Below are positions 35,149 through 43,523 of a stretch of 63,315 bases of DNA, piece by piece (position 1 is the first letter of the stretch; every line of letters begins with the position of its first letter). The stretch lies in the NCBI GenBank assembly GCA_902596205.1, contig CACJSY010000006.1:1-63315 (forward strand), written 5' to 3'. Position numbers and translations under genes: made by a program. Source of the DNA: an uncultured Pelagibacteraceae bacterium (lineage in GTDB: Bacteria > Pseudomonadota > Alphaproteobacteria > Pelagibacterales > Pelagibacteraceae). The notes beneath the pieces were generated by a model. It searched no databases and was not told where the DNA came from. It worked only from the letters and a program-made list of their open reading frames with translations.

Positions 35149-36090
35149 TTACTTGATCCAACTATCAAATGTACTTTGATTAGCTTTTATCCATTCAGCT
35201 GCGTGTTTCTTAATAGCCTTTTCGCTTTTCTCTCCCTTGTTCATTTTCAAGTTCTGAGCAGCAATATCCCCAAGAGGAATTGATGCTTTTTTAAGCATCT
35301 TTTCTACTTTTGGATTTGCTTTAAGAAAATCTACGTTCGCTGCTGGTCTAATATCATCAGCGCCAAAACCTAAATTTACTTTAGACTTTGTTGCATTAGC
35401 GATCTTAGTTGGTTTTGTTTTGCTGTATGGAACTTCAATCCAAACTACATCTTTACCAAGTTTTAAAGCACCAACAGTCCAGTTAGGTGTCCAAGTATAA
35501 AATAGTATTGATTTTCCATTTTTGTATTTAGACACTGCATCTGCCATTGAAGCCGAATAGTCAGCTTTTACTGGATTGATAAATTCACCTAATCCAAGTT
35601 CATCAAAATGTTTTGTGATTTGTTTTTCACAACCCCAACCTGGAGGGCAAGCAACCATGTCTGCTTTTCCATCTCCATTAGAGTCAAACTCTTTTGCATG
35701 TTTTTTGATATCCATTACGCTTTTGATACCAAATTTATCTGCTGATTTTTTATCGATTAAGTAACCTTGGGCTCCTCCACCCTTCATCACATAACCAACT
35801 GGTTTTACTTTACCTTTGGATTCTGAAATGTAACCATCATGAGTACCGAACCAGCCGTTTACCCATAAATCAACATCGCCTGATGTTGCCGCAACGTAAA
35901 ACACTTGAGGTTTCATCACAGTTGGGCCTGAAACTTTATAACCCATTTTCTCAAGAGCCGCCTTATAGATCTCAGCCTGAAAATAACCTGTATCCCAGTC
36001 TGCTTTACCCATCTTGATCTCATTGGCAAATACAACACTACTAATAGTTAGAGCTGCAATTATTGATACTAAATGTTTTAAATATCTCAT
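35149..36090 (-). CDS. proX: Betaine-type substrate-binding protein, copy 1
   Basis: The 313-residue product has a signal peptide (1-22, VVFA-NEI) and the OpuAC/ProX fold with the Trp-rich ligand pocket: KADWDTGYFQAE, DLWVNGWFG, CPPGWGCEK and FYTWTPNWTV. Such periplasmic proteins bind glycine betaine, proline betaine, DMSP, choline or related quaternary ammonium and sulphonium compounds. It is the same length as its tandem paralogue at 36219 and very similar. It lies 18 bases upstream of the permease gene. Differences at the pocket (CPPGW here, CHPGW there) may mean different ligands. Confidence 0.93.
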   Translation of the reverse strand: MRYLKHLVSIIAALTISSVVFANEIKMGKADWDTGYFQAEIYKAALEKMGYKVSGPTVMKPQVFYVAATSGDVDLWVNGWFGTHDGYISESKGKVKPVGYVMKGGGAQGYLIDKKSADKFGIKSVMDIKKHAKEFDSNGDGKADMVACPPGWGCEKQITKHFDELGLGEFINPVKADYSASMADAVSKYKNGKSILFYTWTPNWTVGALKLGKDVVWIEVPYSKTKPTKIANATKSKVNLGFGADDIRPAANVDFLKANPKVEKMLKKASIPLGDIAAQNLKMNKGEKSEKAIKKHAAEWIKANQSTFDSWIK

Positions 36091-36172
36091 ATTCCCTCCT
36101 AAATTTAAAAAATTTTAACATGTATAGAATTTTAATGTAACCGTAATACAACTAAAAAGTGAGATATGTCTT

Positions 36173-36196
36173 ATATGCGCACTCTCGTGCGCATAT
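36173..36196. terminator. Strong GC-rich hairpin between the two proX genes
   Basis: Bases 36173-36182 and 36187-36196 form a perfect ten-base stem (ATATGCGCAC with its complement) around a four-base loop, very striking in this A+T-rich DNA. It lies 22 bases after the stop of the second proX. On the minus strand no immediate T run follows, so it may be a partial terminator or a structure protecting the upstream message, letting proX copy 2 be expressed at a different level from copy 1 and proW. Confidence 0.65.
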
Positions 36197-36218
36197 TTTC
36201 TTATTTGCTAAACTTTTC

Positions 36219-37160
36219 TTAATTTATCCAACTATTGAAAGTTTTTTGATTTGATTTGATCCATTCTTCAGCATGTTTTTTTATTGCTTTCTCACTTTTT
36301 TCACCCTTATTCATTTTTAAATTTTGGGCAGCAATATCTGCTAAAGGTATAGATGCTTTTTTTAAAAACTTTTCTACTTTTGGATTAGCTTTTAAAAAAT
36401 CAACGTTTGCGGCTGGTCTAATGTCGTTTACACCAAATCCCATATTAAGTTTAGATTTAGTTGCATTAGGCACACTTACTGCTTTTGTTTCACTAAAAGG
36501 CGCTTCAATCCAAACTACATCTTCACCTAATTTTAAAGTACCGACTGTCCAATTAGGTGTCCAAGTATAAAATAAAACAGATTTACCATTTTTATATCTT
36601 GAAATTATATCTGCCATTGCAGCTGAATAATCAGCTTTTATTGGATTAATAAATTCACCTAGACCAAGTTCTTCAAAGTGTCTTGATATAATTTTTTCGC
36701 AACCCCATCCTGGATGACAGGCAACCATATCTGCTTTACCATCCCCATTAGAGTCAAATTCTTTAGCATGATTTTTAATATCCATGACGGACTTGATGTT
36801 AAATTTGTCTGCTGTTTTTTTATCAATTAAGTAACCTTGAAGACCACCACTTTTTGCAACATAGCCTACAGGTTTAACCTTACCCATAGCCTCTTTGACA
36901 TACGAGTCATGGTTTCCAAACCATCCATTTACCCAAAGATCCATATCTCCTGCTGCTGCCGCAACATAAAACACCTGTGGCTTCATAACAGTTGGGCCAG
37001 TAACTTTATAACCCATTTTCTCTAGTGCTTTTTTATAAACTTCTGCTTGAAAATAACCTGTATCCCAATCAGCTTTACCCATTTTTATTTCTTTTGCATC
37101 AATCGACAAATTTAATGAAGAAATAAAAACTATAGTAATTAATGTTTTTAGAAATTTCAT
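36219..37160 (-). CDS. proX: Betaine-type substrate-binding protein, copy 2
   Basis: The 313-residue product starts with a signal peptide (about 1-22) and has the same blocks as copy 1: KADWDTGYFQAE, DLWVNGWFG, CHPGWGCEK and FYTWTPNWTV. The two genes clearly arose by duplication. Replacement of Pro by His in the loop before GWGCEK and changes in the SETKAVSVPN segment lie near the expected ligand site. It is upstream of the hairpin at 36173-36196 and probably has its own promoter after the zur stop. It would serve the same permease with another ligand or affinity. Confidence 0.93.
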   Translation of the reverse strand: MKFLKTLITIVFISSLNLSIDAKEIKMGKADWDTGYFQAEVYKKALEKMGYKVTGPTVMKPQVFYVAAAAGDMDLWVNGWFGNHDSYVKEAMGKVKPVGYVAKSGGLQGYLIDKKTADKFNIKSVMDIKNHAKEFDSNGDGKADMVACHPGWGCEKIISRHFEELGLGEFINPIKADYSAAMADIISRYKNGKSVLFYTWTPNWTVGTLKLGEDVVWIEAPFSETKAVSVPNATKSKLNMGFGVNDIRPAANVDFLKANPKVEKFLKKASIPLADIAAQNLKMNKGEKSEKAIKKHAEEWIKSNQKTFNSWIN

Positions 37161-37245
37161 AATTATCCTTTTGTTATTATTATTTTAAAATATAAAAAAT
37201 TTTAATGAAAAGAGAGTATTGTCGCAGAAATGTTTTTGGTGTGAT

Positions 37246-37653
37246 CTAATCTTTTTTACACTTTTTACAAATGCCAAAAAATTCTAGATTAAATCTTTTA
37301 AATTTCATTCCTTTTTTATGATTAAAACCTGATAAATATTTTGAAAGTTTTGTATCACTGATTTCATCAACCATTTCACAACTTTCACAGATAGAAAATG
37401 CAGTTGCTTTTGAAATTTCACAATTTGAATTTCTACACGCAACAAAAGCATTTTTACTTTCAATTTTATGAATCTTACCTGTCTCAACTAATTTATCTAA
37501 AGCTCGATAAACTTGAGGTGGAGCTTTAATTCCTTTCTTTTGGACACTAAAAAGTATTGTATATGCTTTTAAGGGTTCCGAAGATTTATTAATTAAATCA
37601 AAAATAATTTGCTGATTTTTTGAGAGACTGTTTTCTTTATACATTTTGCCCAT
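37246..37653 (-). CDS. zur: Fur-family zinc regulator Zur
   Basis: The 135-residue product is a Fur-type winged-helix repressor: PLKAYTILFSVQ, PPQVYRALDKLVETGKIHK as the recognition helix region, and CESCEMVDE plus the C-terminal CKKC, which supply structural zinc ligands. Its place directly after znuB in the znuC-znuB-zur string and the palindromes in front of znuC and znuA indicate Zur rather than Fur. It should repress zinc uptake when zinc is plentiful. Spacing from znuB is 15 bases. Confidence 0.88.
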   Translation of the reverse strand: MGKMYKENSLSKNQQIIFDLINKSSEPLKAYTILFSVQKKGIKAPPQVYRALDKLVETGKIHKIESKNAFVACRNSNCEISKATAFSICESCEMVDEISDTKLSKYLSGFNHKKGMKFKRFNLEFFGICKKCKKD

Positions 37654-37668
37654 TCTACTTGTTTCTCA

Positions 37669-38472
37669 TTAATTTTTCAATTTAATCGATTGTTTAATAT
37701 TTAATAATGAAAGTATAAATAAAAATAAGGAAGCTGCTATTATTGATGGACCTGAGGATGTATTAAATTCTAATGAGGTAAATAAACCTAAAATAACTGA
37801 CAGTAAACCGCCAAGTATAGAATAGATAACCATACTCTGTGGACTTGTAGAAATATTTCTAGCCATTGCAGCTGGTATAATTAACATCCCCGTAATTAAC
37901 AATAATCCGACCATTTTAATTGAAATAGCAATAATTCCAGCCATTAATACAGTGAAAATAGCTTTAGCTCTATCAGGATTTAAACCTTCAGCTTCTGCTA
38001 ATTCATAATTTACTGTTGATGCAAATAAAGGTTTCCAAATTAATTTAAGAATAAGAAGAATTAATGGACCTCCTATCCATATAATTAATAAATCATCTAA
38101 TGTAACAGCTAGAATGTCTCCAAACAATAGTCCCATCAGATCGAACCTGATGAATGTTAAAAAACCTATAACAACTAGCCCAACTGCTAAAGATGAATGA
38201 GCTAAGAGTCCTAATAAAGCATCTCCTGGTAGATTAGTTCTTTTTTGAAGCTGAATTAAAATTAATGCAATTAAAGATGAAATTATAAATACTGAAAAAG
38301 CAATATTAAATTCCAAAGTATAAGCTAAGGTTACTCCAAGTAATGCTGAGTGTGCAAGAGTATCACCAAAATATGATAATCTTCTCCAAATAACAAAACA
38401 ACCAAGAGGCCCTGTTACAATCGCAATGCCAATTCCAGCTATTAAAGCTCTTATAAAAAAATCATCTAACAT
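37669..38472 (-). CDS. znuB: Zinc ABC transporter permease
   Basis: The 267-residue product is a typical ABC-3 metal permease with about eight hydrophobic segments. Recognisable parts are CFVIWRRLSYFGDTLAHSALLG, DALLGLLAHSSLAVGLV and the AEAEGLNPDRAKAIFT coupling region, then GLLLITGMLIIPAAMARN. It carries zinc across the inner membrane. It starts one base after znuC and is followed by zur, forming one transcript. Confidence 0.94.
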   Translation of the reverse strand: MLDDFFIRALIAGIGIAIVTGPLGCFVIWRRLSYFGDTLAHSALLGVTLAYTLEFNIAFSVFIISSLIALILIQLQKRTNLPGDALLGLLAHSSLAVGLVVIGFLTFIRFDLMGLLFGDILAVTLDDLLIIWIGGPLILLILKLIWKPLFASTVNYELAEAEGLNPDRAKAIFTVLMAGIIAISIKMVGLLLITGMLIIPAAMARNISTSPQSMVIYSILGGLLSVILGLFTSLEFNTSSGPSIIAASLFLFILSLLNIKQSIKLKN

Positions 38473-39219
38473 TTAATTTTTTTTTATTTCTCCTTCACTT
38501 GTATGAATATGATCATGTCTATGTTCATACCTTGATAATATTTGAGAAGCTTGCTCACCAAACAAAGCTTTATATTCATTGTTTCTTGCAACATCCATTG
38601 GAGATCCTGAACAGCAGACGTGACCGTTTAAGCAGACAACATGGTCTGTAGCGCTCATTACTGTATGTAGGTCGTGAGAAATTAATAAAATTCCACAATT
38701 CAATTCATCAGTGATTTTTTTTATGAGTTTATATAAAGCAATTTCACCAGTAAAATCTACTCCTTGTACTGGTTCATCAAGCACCAATAAATCTGGTTTT
38801 TTTGAAATGGCTCTTGCAATCAATACTCTTTGAAATTCACCACCTGATAAATCACCCAAATTTTTATTTTTAAGTTGTATAACGCCAGTTAATGATAGAG
38901 CTTCATTAATATCTTCATCTTTTAAATTTTCAGTTAAAACCATAAAATCCTTCACCCTAAGTGGCAATGTCCAATCAATTGAAATTTTTTGAGGAACGTA
39001 TCCAACTTTATTTGTATATTTTTCAACTTCTCCATCAATTTTTTTATAAATTCCTAATGCAATTTTAGCAGTTGTAGTTTTTCCAGAACCATTTGGCCCA
39101 ATAAGAGTAACTATTTTTCCCTTTTCAATTTGTAGTGACACTCCTTTAACTAGCCATTTTTTCTTTAAACGGAAACCAGCTTGATTTAATTTTACTAAAA
39201 TATTTTGATTTGATGTCAT
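38473..39219 (-). CDS. znuC: Zinc ABC transporter ATPase
   Basis: The 248-residue product shows GPNGSGKTTT (Walker A), LSGGEFQRVLIARAI (signature), DLLVLDEPVQGVD (Walker B) and the switch His in LLISHDLHTV. The C-terminal tail has HRHDHIH, a His-rich stretch that may bind zinc. It drives ZnuB. Its start faces znuA across 72 bases that hold two Zur-box-like palindromes. Confidence 0.94.
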   Translation of the reverse strand: MTSNQNILVKLNQAGFRLKKKWLVKGVSLQIEKGKIVTLIGPNGSGKTTTAKIALGIYKKIDGEVEKYTNKVGYVPQKISIDWTLPLRVKDFMVLTENLKDEDINEALSLTGVIQLKNKNLGDLSGGEFQRVLIARAISKKPDLLVLDEPVQGVDFTGEIALYKLIKKITDELNCGILLISHDLHTVMSATDHVVCLNGHVCCSGSPMDVARNNEYKALFGEQASQILSRYEHRHDHIHTSEGEIKKN

Positions 39220-39227
39220 TTTTTTCC

Positions 39228-39256
39228 TTGACTTAAAAATGTTATATTATTACATA
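39228..39256 (+). promoter_or_regulatory. Probable znuA promoter
   Basis: TTGACT (39228-39233) is followed after 17 bases by TACATA (39251-39256), which leaves about 35 bases to the znuA ATG. The first Zur-like palindrome lies between the two boxes and the second directly after the -10 box, so a bound repressor would block polymerase. Confidence 0.5.
39240..39254. promoter_or_regulatory. Zur-box-like palindrome 1
   Basis: TGTTATATTATTACA is a 15-base near-perfect palindrome (one mismatch) of the alphaproteobacterial Zur type (GTTAT-x3-ATAAC). It lies between the divergent znuC and znuA genes, three bases before the second copy. Confidence 0.7.
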
Positions 39257-39257
39257 G

Positions 39258-39272
39258 TGTTATATTATAACA
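39258..39272. promoter_or_regulatory. Zur-box-like palindrome 2
   Basis: TGTTATATTATAACA is a perfect 15-base palindrome about one DNA turn and a half (18 bases) after the first, and 19 bases before the znuA ATG. With the zur gene in the adjacent operon, this is most likely the second Zur operator. Confidence 0.8.
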
Positions 39273-39291
39273 AATTTTAAATATTATCATT

Positions 39292-40296
39292 ATGAAAAAC
39301 ATTAAAAAATTACCATTTATTATATCAATAATATCTTTATTAACTATTTTTTCACCAGCAAATGCTGATATTAAAGTAGTCGCTTCAATTAAACCTATAC
39401 ATTCATTAGCAAGTTATTTGATGGATGGAGTGGGTAAACCAGATTTGATAGTAGACGGATATGCTTCACCTCATGGGTTTGCTATGAAGCCTTCACACGC
39501 AAAAATGTTACAAAATGCTGACCTAATATTTTGGGTTGGTGAAGATTTAGAAAATTTTTTAAAAAAACCTTTAAAATCAATAGCAAAAAAAGCTGAGAAA
39601 ATAGAATTAATGGAAATTAAGGGATTAACAAAATTAGAATTTAGAGAAAGAAATATATTTGAAGAACACGGACACGATGAGCATAAAGAACATGGTCATA
39701 AAGAAGATAAACATGACGATCATAAGCACGACGAGCATAAAGAACATGGTCATAAAGAAGATAAACATGACGATCATCACGGGCATGCTCACGGCGAAAA
39801 CGATCCGCATATTTGGCTTGATCCAATGAATGCAAAAGTAATTTTAAGTGAAATGGCAGAGCATCTAATTGAAAACGATCAAGAAAATGCATCAAAATAC
39901 AAAGCTAATTTAAAAAAAGCACAGAAAGATTTAGATAAGCTTACAAAAAAAGTAAAATCTCAGTTAAATAAAGATTTTAAATCTATTGTTTTTCATGACG
40001 CCTACCAATACTTCGAAAAAAGATTTGATGTTAATGTTTTAGGAGCTTTTACAGTAAATACCGATGTATTACCTGGTGCAGAACAATTAGCTGAAATTAG
40101 AGAGGTAATTGAACATGAAAAAGTAAGCTGTGTATTTTCTGAACCTCAATTTAATCCTGACATAATCAAAGCAGTAGCGAAAGATACTAATATTAAGACT
40201 GGAGTTATAGATCCTTTAGGAGCAACTCTAAATCCAGGAAAAACTTTATATTTTGATTTAATCAGTAATATGTCAAAATCTTTTAAAGGTTGCTAA
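39292..40296 (+). CDS. znuA: Zinc-binding periplasmic protein ZnuA
   Basis: The 334-residue product has a signal peptide (about 1-25) and the cluster A-I metal-binding fold: DGYASPHGFAMKPSHA with the first His ligand, DPHIWLDPMNA with the second, FHDAYQYFEKRF with the third, and FSEPQFNP. A His/Asp/Glu-rich loop (about residues 124-166) made of two 18-residue repeats precedes the second ligand, as in other ZnuA proteins, where it helps collect zinc. It is divergent from znuCB-zur. Confidence 0.95.
   Translation: MKNIKKLPFIISIISLLTIFSPANADIKVVASIKPIHSLASYLMDGVGKPDLIVDGYASPHGFAMKPSHAKMLQNADLIFWVGEDLENFLKKPLKSIAKKAEKIELMEIKGLTKLEFRERNIFEEHGHDEHKEHGHKEDKHDDHKHDEHKEHGHKEDKHDDHHGHAHGENDPHIWLDPMNAKVILSEMAEHLIENDQENASKYKANLKKAQKDLDKLTKKVKSQLNKDFKSIVFHDAYQYFEKRFDVNVLGAFTVNTDVLPGAEQLAEIREVIEHEKVSCVFSEPQFNPDIIKAVAKDTNIKTGVIDPLGATLNPGKTLYFDLISNMSKSFKGC
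39673..39780 (+). repeat. Two tandem 54-bp repeats coding for the His-rich loop of ZnuA
   Basis: Bases 39673-39726 and 39727-39780 are nearly identical. Each codes for the 18 residues HDEHKEHGHKEDKHDDH followed by K or H. Such repeats easily expand or contract by slippage, so loop length may vary between strains. Confidence 0.85.
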
Positions 40297-40336
40297 GAAT
40301 ATTTAAAAAAAAACTTAATTAAAAATAATTTTAACA

Positions 40337-41557
40337 TTAACTAAAATATTTGTTATCTTCATTAATTGCTTCTTTAAGTCTTTTTAAATAATCGGGAATA
40401 GCACTTTTAACTCTGCTCCAGGTTGGTATGAACGGAGTGTCCATAGGACTCTTTAAGAAAGAGTCTCCGGCCTTTATTATATTTAAAGCAAATAACTCAA
40501 CTGTTTTTTCCTCAGTATGAGAATCAAATTTAAAACCATTCATTTCAGCATCACTTCTATAAATATCGATTAAATCTAATGCATATCGATAATAAGTAGC
40601 TTTTAATGATCTAAAATATTCAGGGCTAAATGTATTTCCTTGTGTTGCAAGTTTTCTTATTAATGTTTTGATTATATCTAAAGACATCCTTGATAATCCT
40701 CTGTTTTCATTATTTGCTGATAAGTCCTGATGTTTGTGATCATATTTATCTGCTAAATCAACCTGGCAAATATTTTGAGGAGAAAAATTTCTTTGCATTT
40801 CTGATAGAATACCTACCTCAATACCCCAGTCAGATGATATTCTCAGTTCTGGTAAAACGTTTCTTCTAAAGGAAAACTCTCCTGCAAGGGGATATTTAAA
40901 TGATTTCATAAAATCTAAATAATCACTTCTCCCAATAGTTTTTTCTAAAGCATTCAATAAAGGAGATACTAGTAATCTTGCAACTCTACCATTCATTTTT
41001 CCTTTAGATATTCTTGGATAATATCCCTTGCAAAACTCAAAATTAAAAAAAGGATTTACAACAGGATAGAATAACTTTGCTAACATTCTCCTGTCATAAG
41101 TTTTAATATCACAATCGTGAAGAGCAACAGATCTAGCTTCATCTCGTGCTATACACATGCCAAGACAATACCAAACATTTCTTCCCTTTCCCATTTCACT
41201 CGGTGCTAAATCTTTTTTTTTAAGTTCTTCATGTAATTTTTTTAATCTAGGTCCATCATTCCATAAAATTGTAAAAGGTGTATTTAATTTTTTAAAAAAT
41301 TTCCAAGCTTTAACAGCCTCTGTTTTTGAGGCCTTGTCTAAACCAACAATAATATGACTCAGATATTTTGTTTCACTAATCTGTTTTACAATATTAGGTA
41401 AAGCGTCTCCTTTTAACTCGGAATATAAACTTGGTAAAATTAATTCCATTTTTCTTTCTTTAGAAAATTTTACTAATTCTTTTTCTATATCAGCTGTAGT
41501 TTTAGTTCCAAAATCGTGGAGATTTGAAATTATTCCATTTTGAGAAAAATCACCCAT
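40337..41557 (-). CDS. Probable glucosyl-3-phosphoglycerate synthase (GT81-like)
   Basis: The 406-residue product is a GT-A glycosyltransferase with the metal-binding ALHDCDIKTYDRRMLAKLFYP block and GMGKGRN-like (SEMGKGRNVWYCLGM) upstream region, then FCKGYYPRI and GEFSFRRNVLPEL, which fit the glucosyl- or mannosyl-3-phosphoglycerate synthase group. The gene next to it codes for a phosphatase of the matching type, so the pair should make glucosylglycerate (or mannosylglycerate), a negatively charged compatible solute that spares nitrogen. It lies eight bases after the phosphatase gene. The sugar donor is inferred, not shown. Confidence 0.75.
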   Translation of the reverse strand: MGDFSQNGIISNLHDFGTKTTADIEKELVKFSKERKMELILPSLYSELKGDALPNIVKQISETKYLSHIIVGLDKASKTEAVKAWKFFKKLNTPFTILWNDGPRLKKLHEELKKKDLAPSEMGKGRNVWYCLGMCIARDEARSVALHDCDIKTYDRRMLAKLFYPVVNPFFNFEFCKGYYPRISKGKMNGRVARLLVSPLLNALEKTIGRSDYLDFMKSFKYPLAGEFSFRRNVLPELRISSDWGIEVGILSEMQRNFSPQNICQVDLADKYDHKHQDLSANNENRGLSRMSLDIIKTLIRKLATQGNTFSPEYFRSLKATYYRYALDLIDIYRSDAEMNGFKFDSHTEEKTVELFALNIIKAGDSFLKSPMDTPFIPTWSRVKSAIPDYLKRLKEAINEDNKYFS

Positions 41558-41565
41558 AACAAAAT

Positions 41566-42375
41566 CTATTCCTTTAATTTAATTTTTTCTAGTGCCAATT
41601 TGACTATCTCTACCCAACCTTCTGGTGCTGCTTGTTTTGATATTATTAAATTTTTTATTTGTAAGTTTTTTTTTAAAAACTTATCATTTTTTACTAAACA
41701 AGGAATATCTGAATTTTGAAGCATCTCTAAATCATTATGATTGTCACCCACTGCTATAATTTTTGGTTTACATTTAAATTTAGTTTCAAACATTTGAATT
41801 ATTTTTTTCAAGGCGTCGGCTTTATTAATTCTATCACCTAAATTTAAAACTCTTCCTCCTTCCATATAATCTAAACCAATTTTTAATAATAAATTTTTTA
41901 AACTTAATTTTTCTTCATTATTTCCCTCAAATATTATGGGTATTGTACATGATCTCTTAAAAACTTGTTTGAGTTTATTTTCAGGTAAACCAAAAATTTG
42001 AGTTTGTTCCGATACTGTAAGACTAGAAATAACTTTACATTTTGATTTTAAATCTTGATGTATATTTTTATCAAAAATATTTTGAATTTCATGAGTATTT
42101 CTAGCTAGCATAATTTTATCTGGGAATTCGTGGTTTAATAAATTAAGGTTATGAATAATTGAACCATTTTCACTAACAAATGGAAATTGAAAATCAGCTT
42201 CATTATTAAACTCAATTATTTCGTCTTCAGTTTTACTTGAATTAGGTATGATTATAATATTTTTATTTTTAAGCTCTTTAAGAAAAGGTTTGATGCTGTC
42301 AAACTTAAAAGTATCTCTATTTAAAAGTGTTCCATCAAGATCAGTAAATATTAAAATGGACGAATTTGAGAACAT
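41566..42375 (-). CDS. HAD phosphatase, mannosyl/glucosyl-3-phosphoglycerate phosphatase type
   Basis: The 269-residue product has FTDLDGTLLNRD with the nucleophile Asp, IIPNSSKTEDEI, PFVSENGSIIH and VGDNHNDLEML near the end. The SENG block and the large C2-type cap are typical of the MPGP family. Acting after the GT81-like enzyme, it would remove the phosphate to give the free glycosylglycerate. It is 29 bases after the ATP-grasp fragment and eight bases before the synthase, all in one orientation. Confidence 0.82.
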   Translation of the reverse strand: MFSNSSILIFTDLDGTLLNRDTFKFDSIKPFLKELKNKNIIIIPNSSKTEDEIIEFNNEADFQFPFVSENGSIIHNLNLLNHEFPDKIMLARNTHEIQNIFDKNIHQDLKSKCKVISSLTVSEQTQIFGLPENKLKQVFKRSCTIPIIFEGNNEEKLSLKNLLLKIGLDYMEGGRVLNLGDRINKADALKKIIQMFETKFKCKPKIIAVGDNHNDLEMLQNSDIPCLVKNDKFLKKNLQIKNLIISKQAAPEGWVEIVKLALEKIKLKE

Positions 42376-42404
42376 TTTAACATTTTAGCACAAAAATGGT
42401 GAGA

Positions 42405-43523
42405 TTATACTTCAATAACCATAGTATCTTTAGAGCCACCACCTTGAGAGCTGTTTACAATAGTGCTTCCTTTTTTAAGAGCCACTCTAGTTAGTCCACC
42501 TGTTGTCACCCAAGATTTTTTACCGGTTAATACAAATGGTCTGAGATCCAAATGTCTTGGTTCAATTCCCTCTTCAGAGATTGTTGGGTTAGTAGATAAA
42601 ATTTCTAATGGTTGAGCAATATAATCGCAAGGTTTAGCTTTAATTTTATCTATCATATTTTCTCTTTCTTCCTTTGAGGCTTTGGGGCCAATTAATATTC
42701 CGTTACCACCTGATCCATTAGTAGGTTTTACAACTAATTTAGAAATATTTTCAATGACATGGTCTTTATGAATTTTTTTTCTACATAAGAATGTTTGAAC
42801 TTGTTTAAGTTTTGGTTCCTCGTCTAAATAAAATTTTATCATTTTATCAACGTAAGAGTAAATTGCTTTATCATCAGCAATCCCTGTTCCAGGTGCGTTT
42901 ATAATACCAACATTTCCTTTACGCCAACATTTAAATAAACCAGGTACTCCCAATAAAGAATATTTATAAAAAACTTTTGGATCTAAGAAGTTATCATCAA
43001 TTCTTCTATATATACAATCAACTTTCATTGGACCTGTTACAGTCTTCATGTAAACAAAATCTTTTTCAACGAATAGATCTTTTCCTTCAACAAGTGCGAT
43101 ACCCATTTGTTCAGCTAAAAATCTATGTTCAAAATAAGCTGAGTTGTATCTTCCTGGGGTTAATACACACATGTGTGGGTTTCTTGTTTTTCGAGGGACA
43201 CATTCTAGCATGCAGTGATATAATTTATTTGGATATTGATGAACTGAAGAAACTTTATATTTTGTAAATAATTCAGGAAAAACATCTCTCATCACCATTC
43301 GATTTTCAAGCATATAAGAAACTCCTGAAGGAACTCTCAAGTTGTCTTCTAAAACCATGAACTCACCATTGATATTTCTTATTAAATCAATTCCTGAAAT
43401 GTTGGACCAAGCTTTATATTTTGGTGAGAAGCCATAACACTCCCTTAAATAAAACGGTGAATTAAAAACTAATTCTTCAGGAATAATATTATCTTTAAAA
43501 ATTTTTTCTATCGTTATAAACAT
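42405..43523 (-). CDS. Circularly permuted ATP-grasp protein, C-terminal part (frameshifted gene)
   Basis: The frame codes for the larger part of a type 2 circularly permuted ATP-grasp protein: SPFYLRECYGFSP, FMVLEDNLRVPSGVSYMLENR, VLTPGRYNSAYFEHRFLAEQMG, INAPGTGIADDK and VVKPTNGSGGNGILIGP. It joins the end of the fragment at 43495-43848 only if one base of the A6 run at 43502-43507 is skipped. Such proteins occur with Anbu proteasome-like proteins and are thought to be amide ligases. The ATG at 43523 is probably not the natural start. The full protein would have 480 residues, a normal length. Confidence 0.8.
   Translation of the reverse strand: MFITIEKIFKDNIIPEELVFNSPFYLRECYGFSPKYKAWSNISGIDLIRNINGEFMVLEDNLRVPSGVSYMLENRMVMRDVFPELFTKYKVSSVHQYPNKLYHCMLECVPRKTRNPHMCVLTPGRYNSAYFEHRFLAEQMGIALVEGKDLFVEKDFVYMKTVTGPMKVDCIYRRIDDNFLDPKVFYKYSLLGVPGLFKCWRKGNVGIINAPGTGIADDKAIYSYVDKMIKFYLDEEPKLKQVQTFLCRKKIHKDHVIENISKLVVKPTNGSGGNGILIGPKASKEERENMIDKIKAKPCDYIAQPLEILSTNPTISEEGIEPRHLDLRPFVLTGKKSWVTTGGLTRVALKKGSTIVNSSQGGGSKDTMVIEV

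Noticed and set aside
39641-39895. Open frame on the minus strand with repeated Tyr/Asp/His/Val blocks opposite znuA
   Set aside because: It is the mirror of the two 54-bp repeats that code for the His-rich loop of ZnuA; no start signal and no family.
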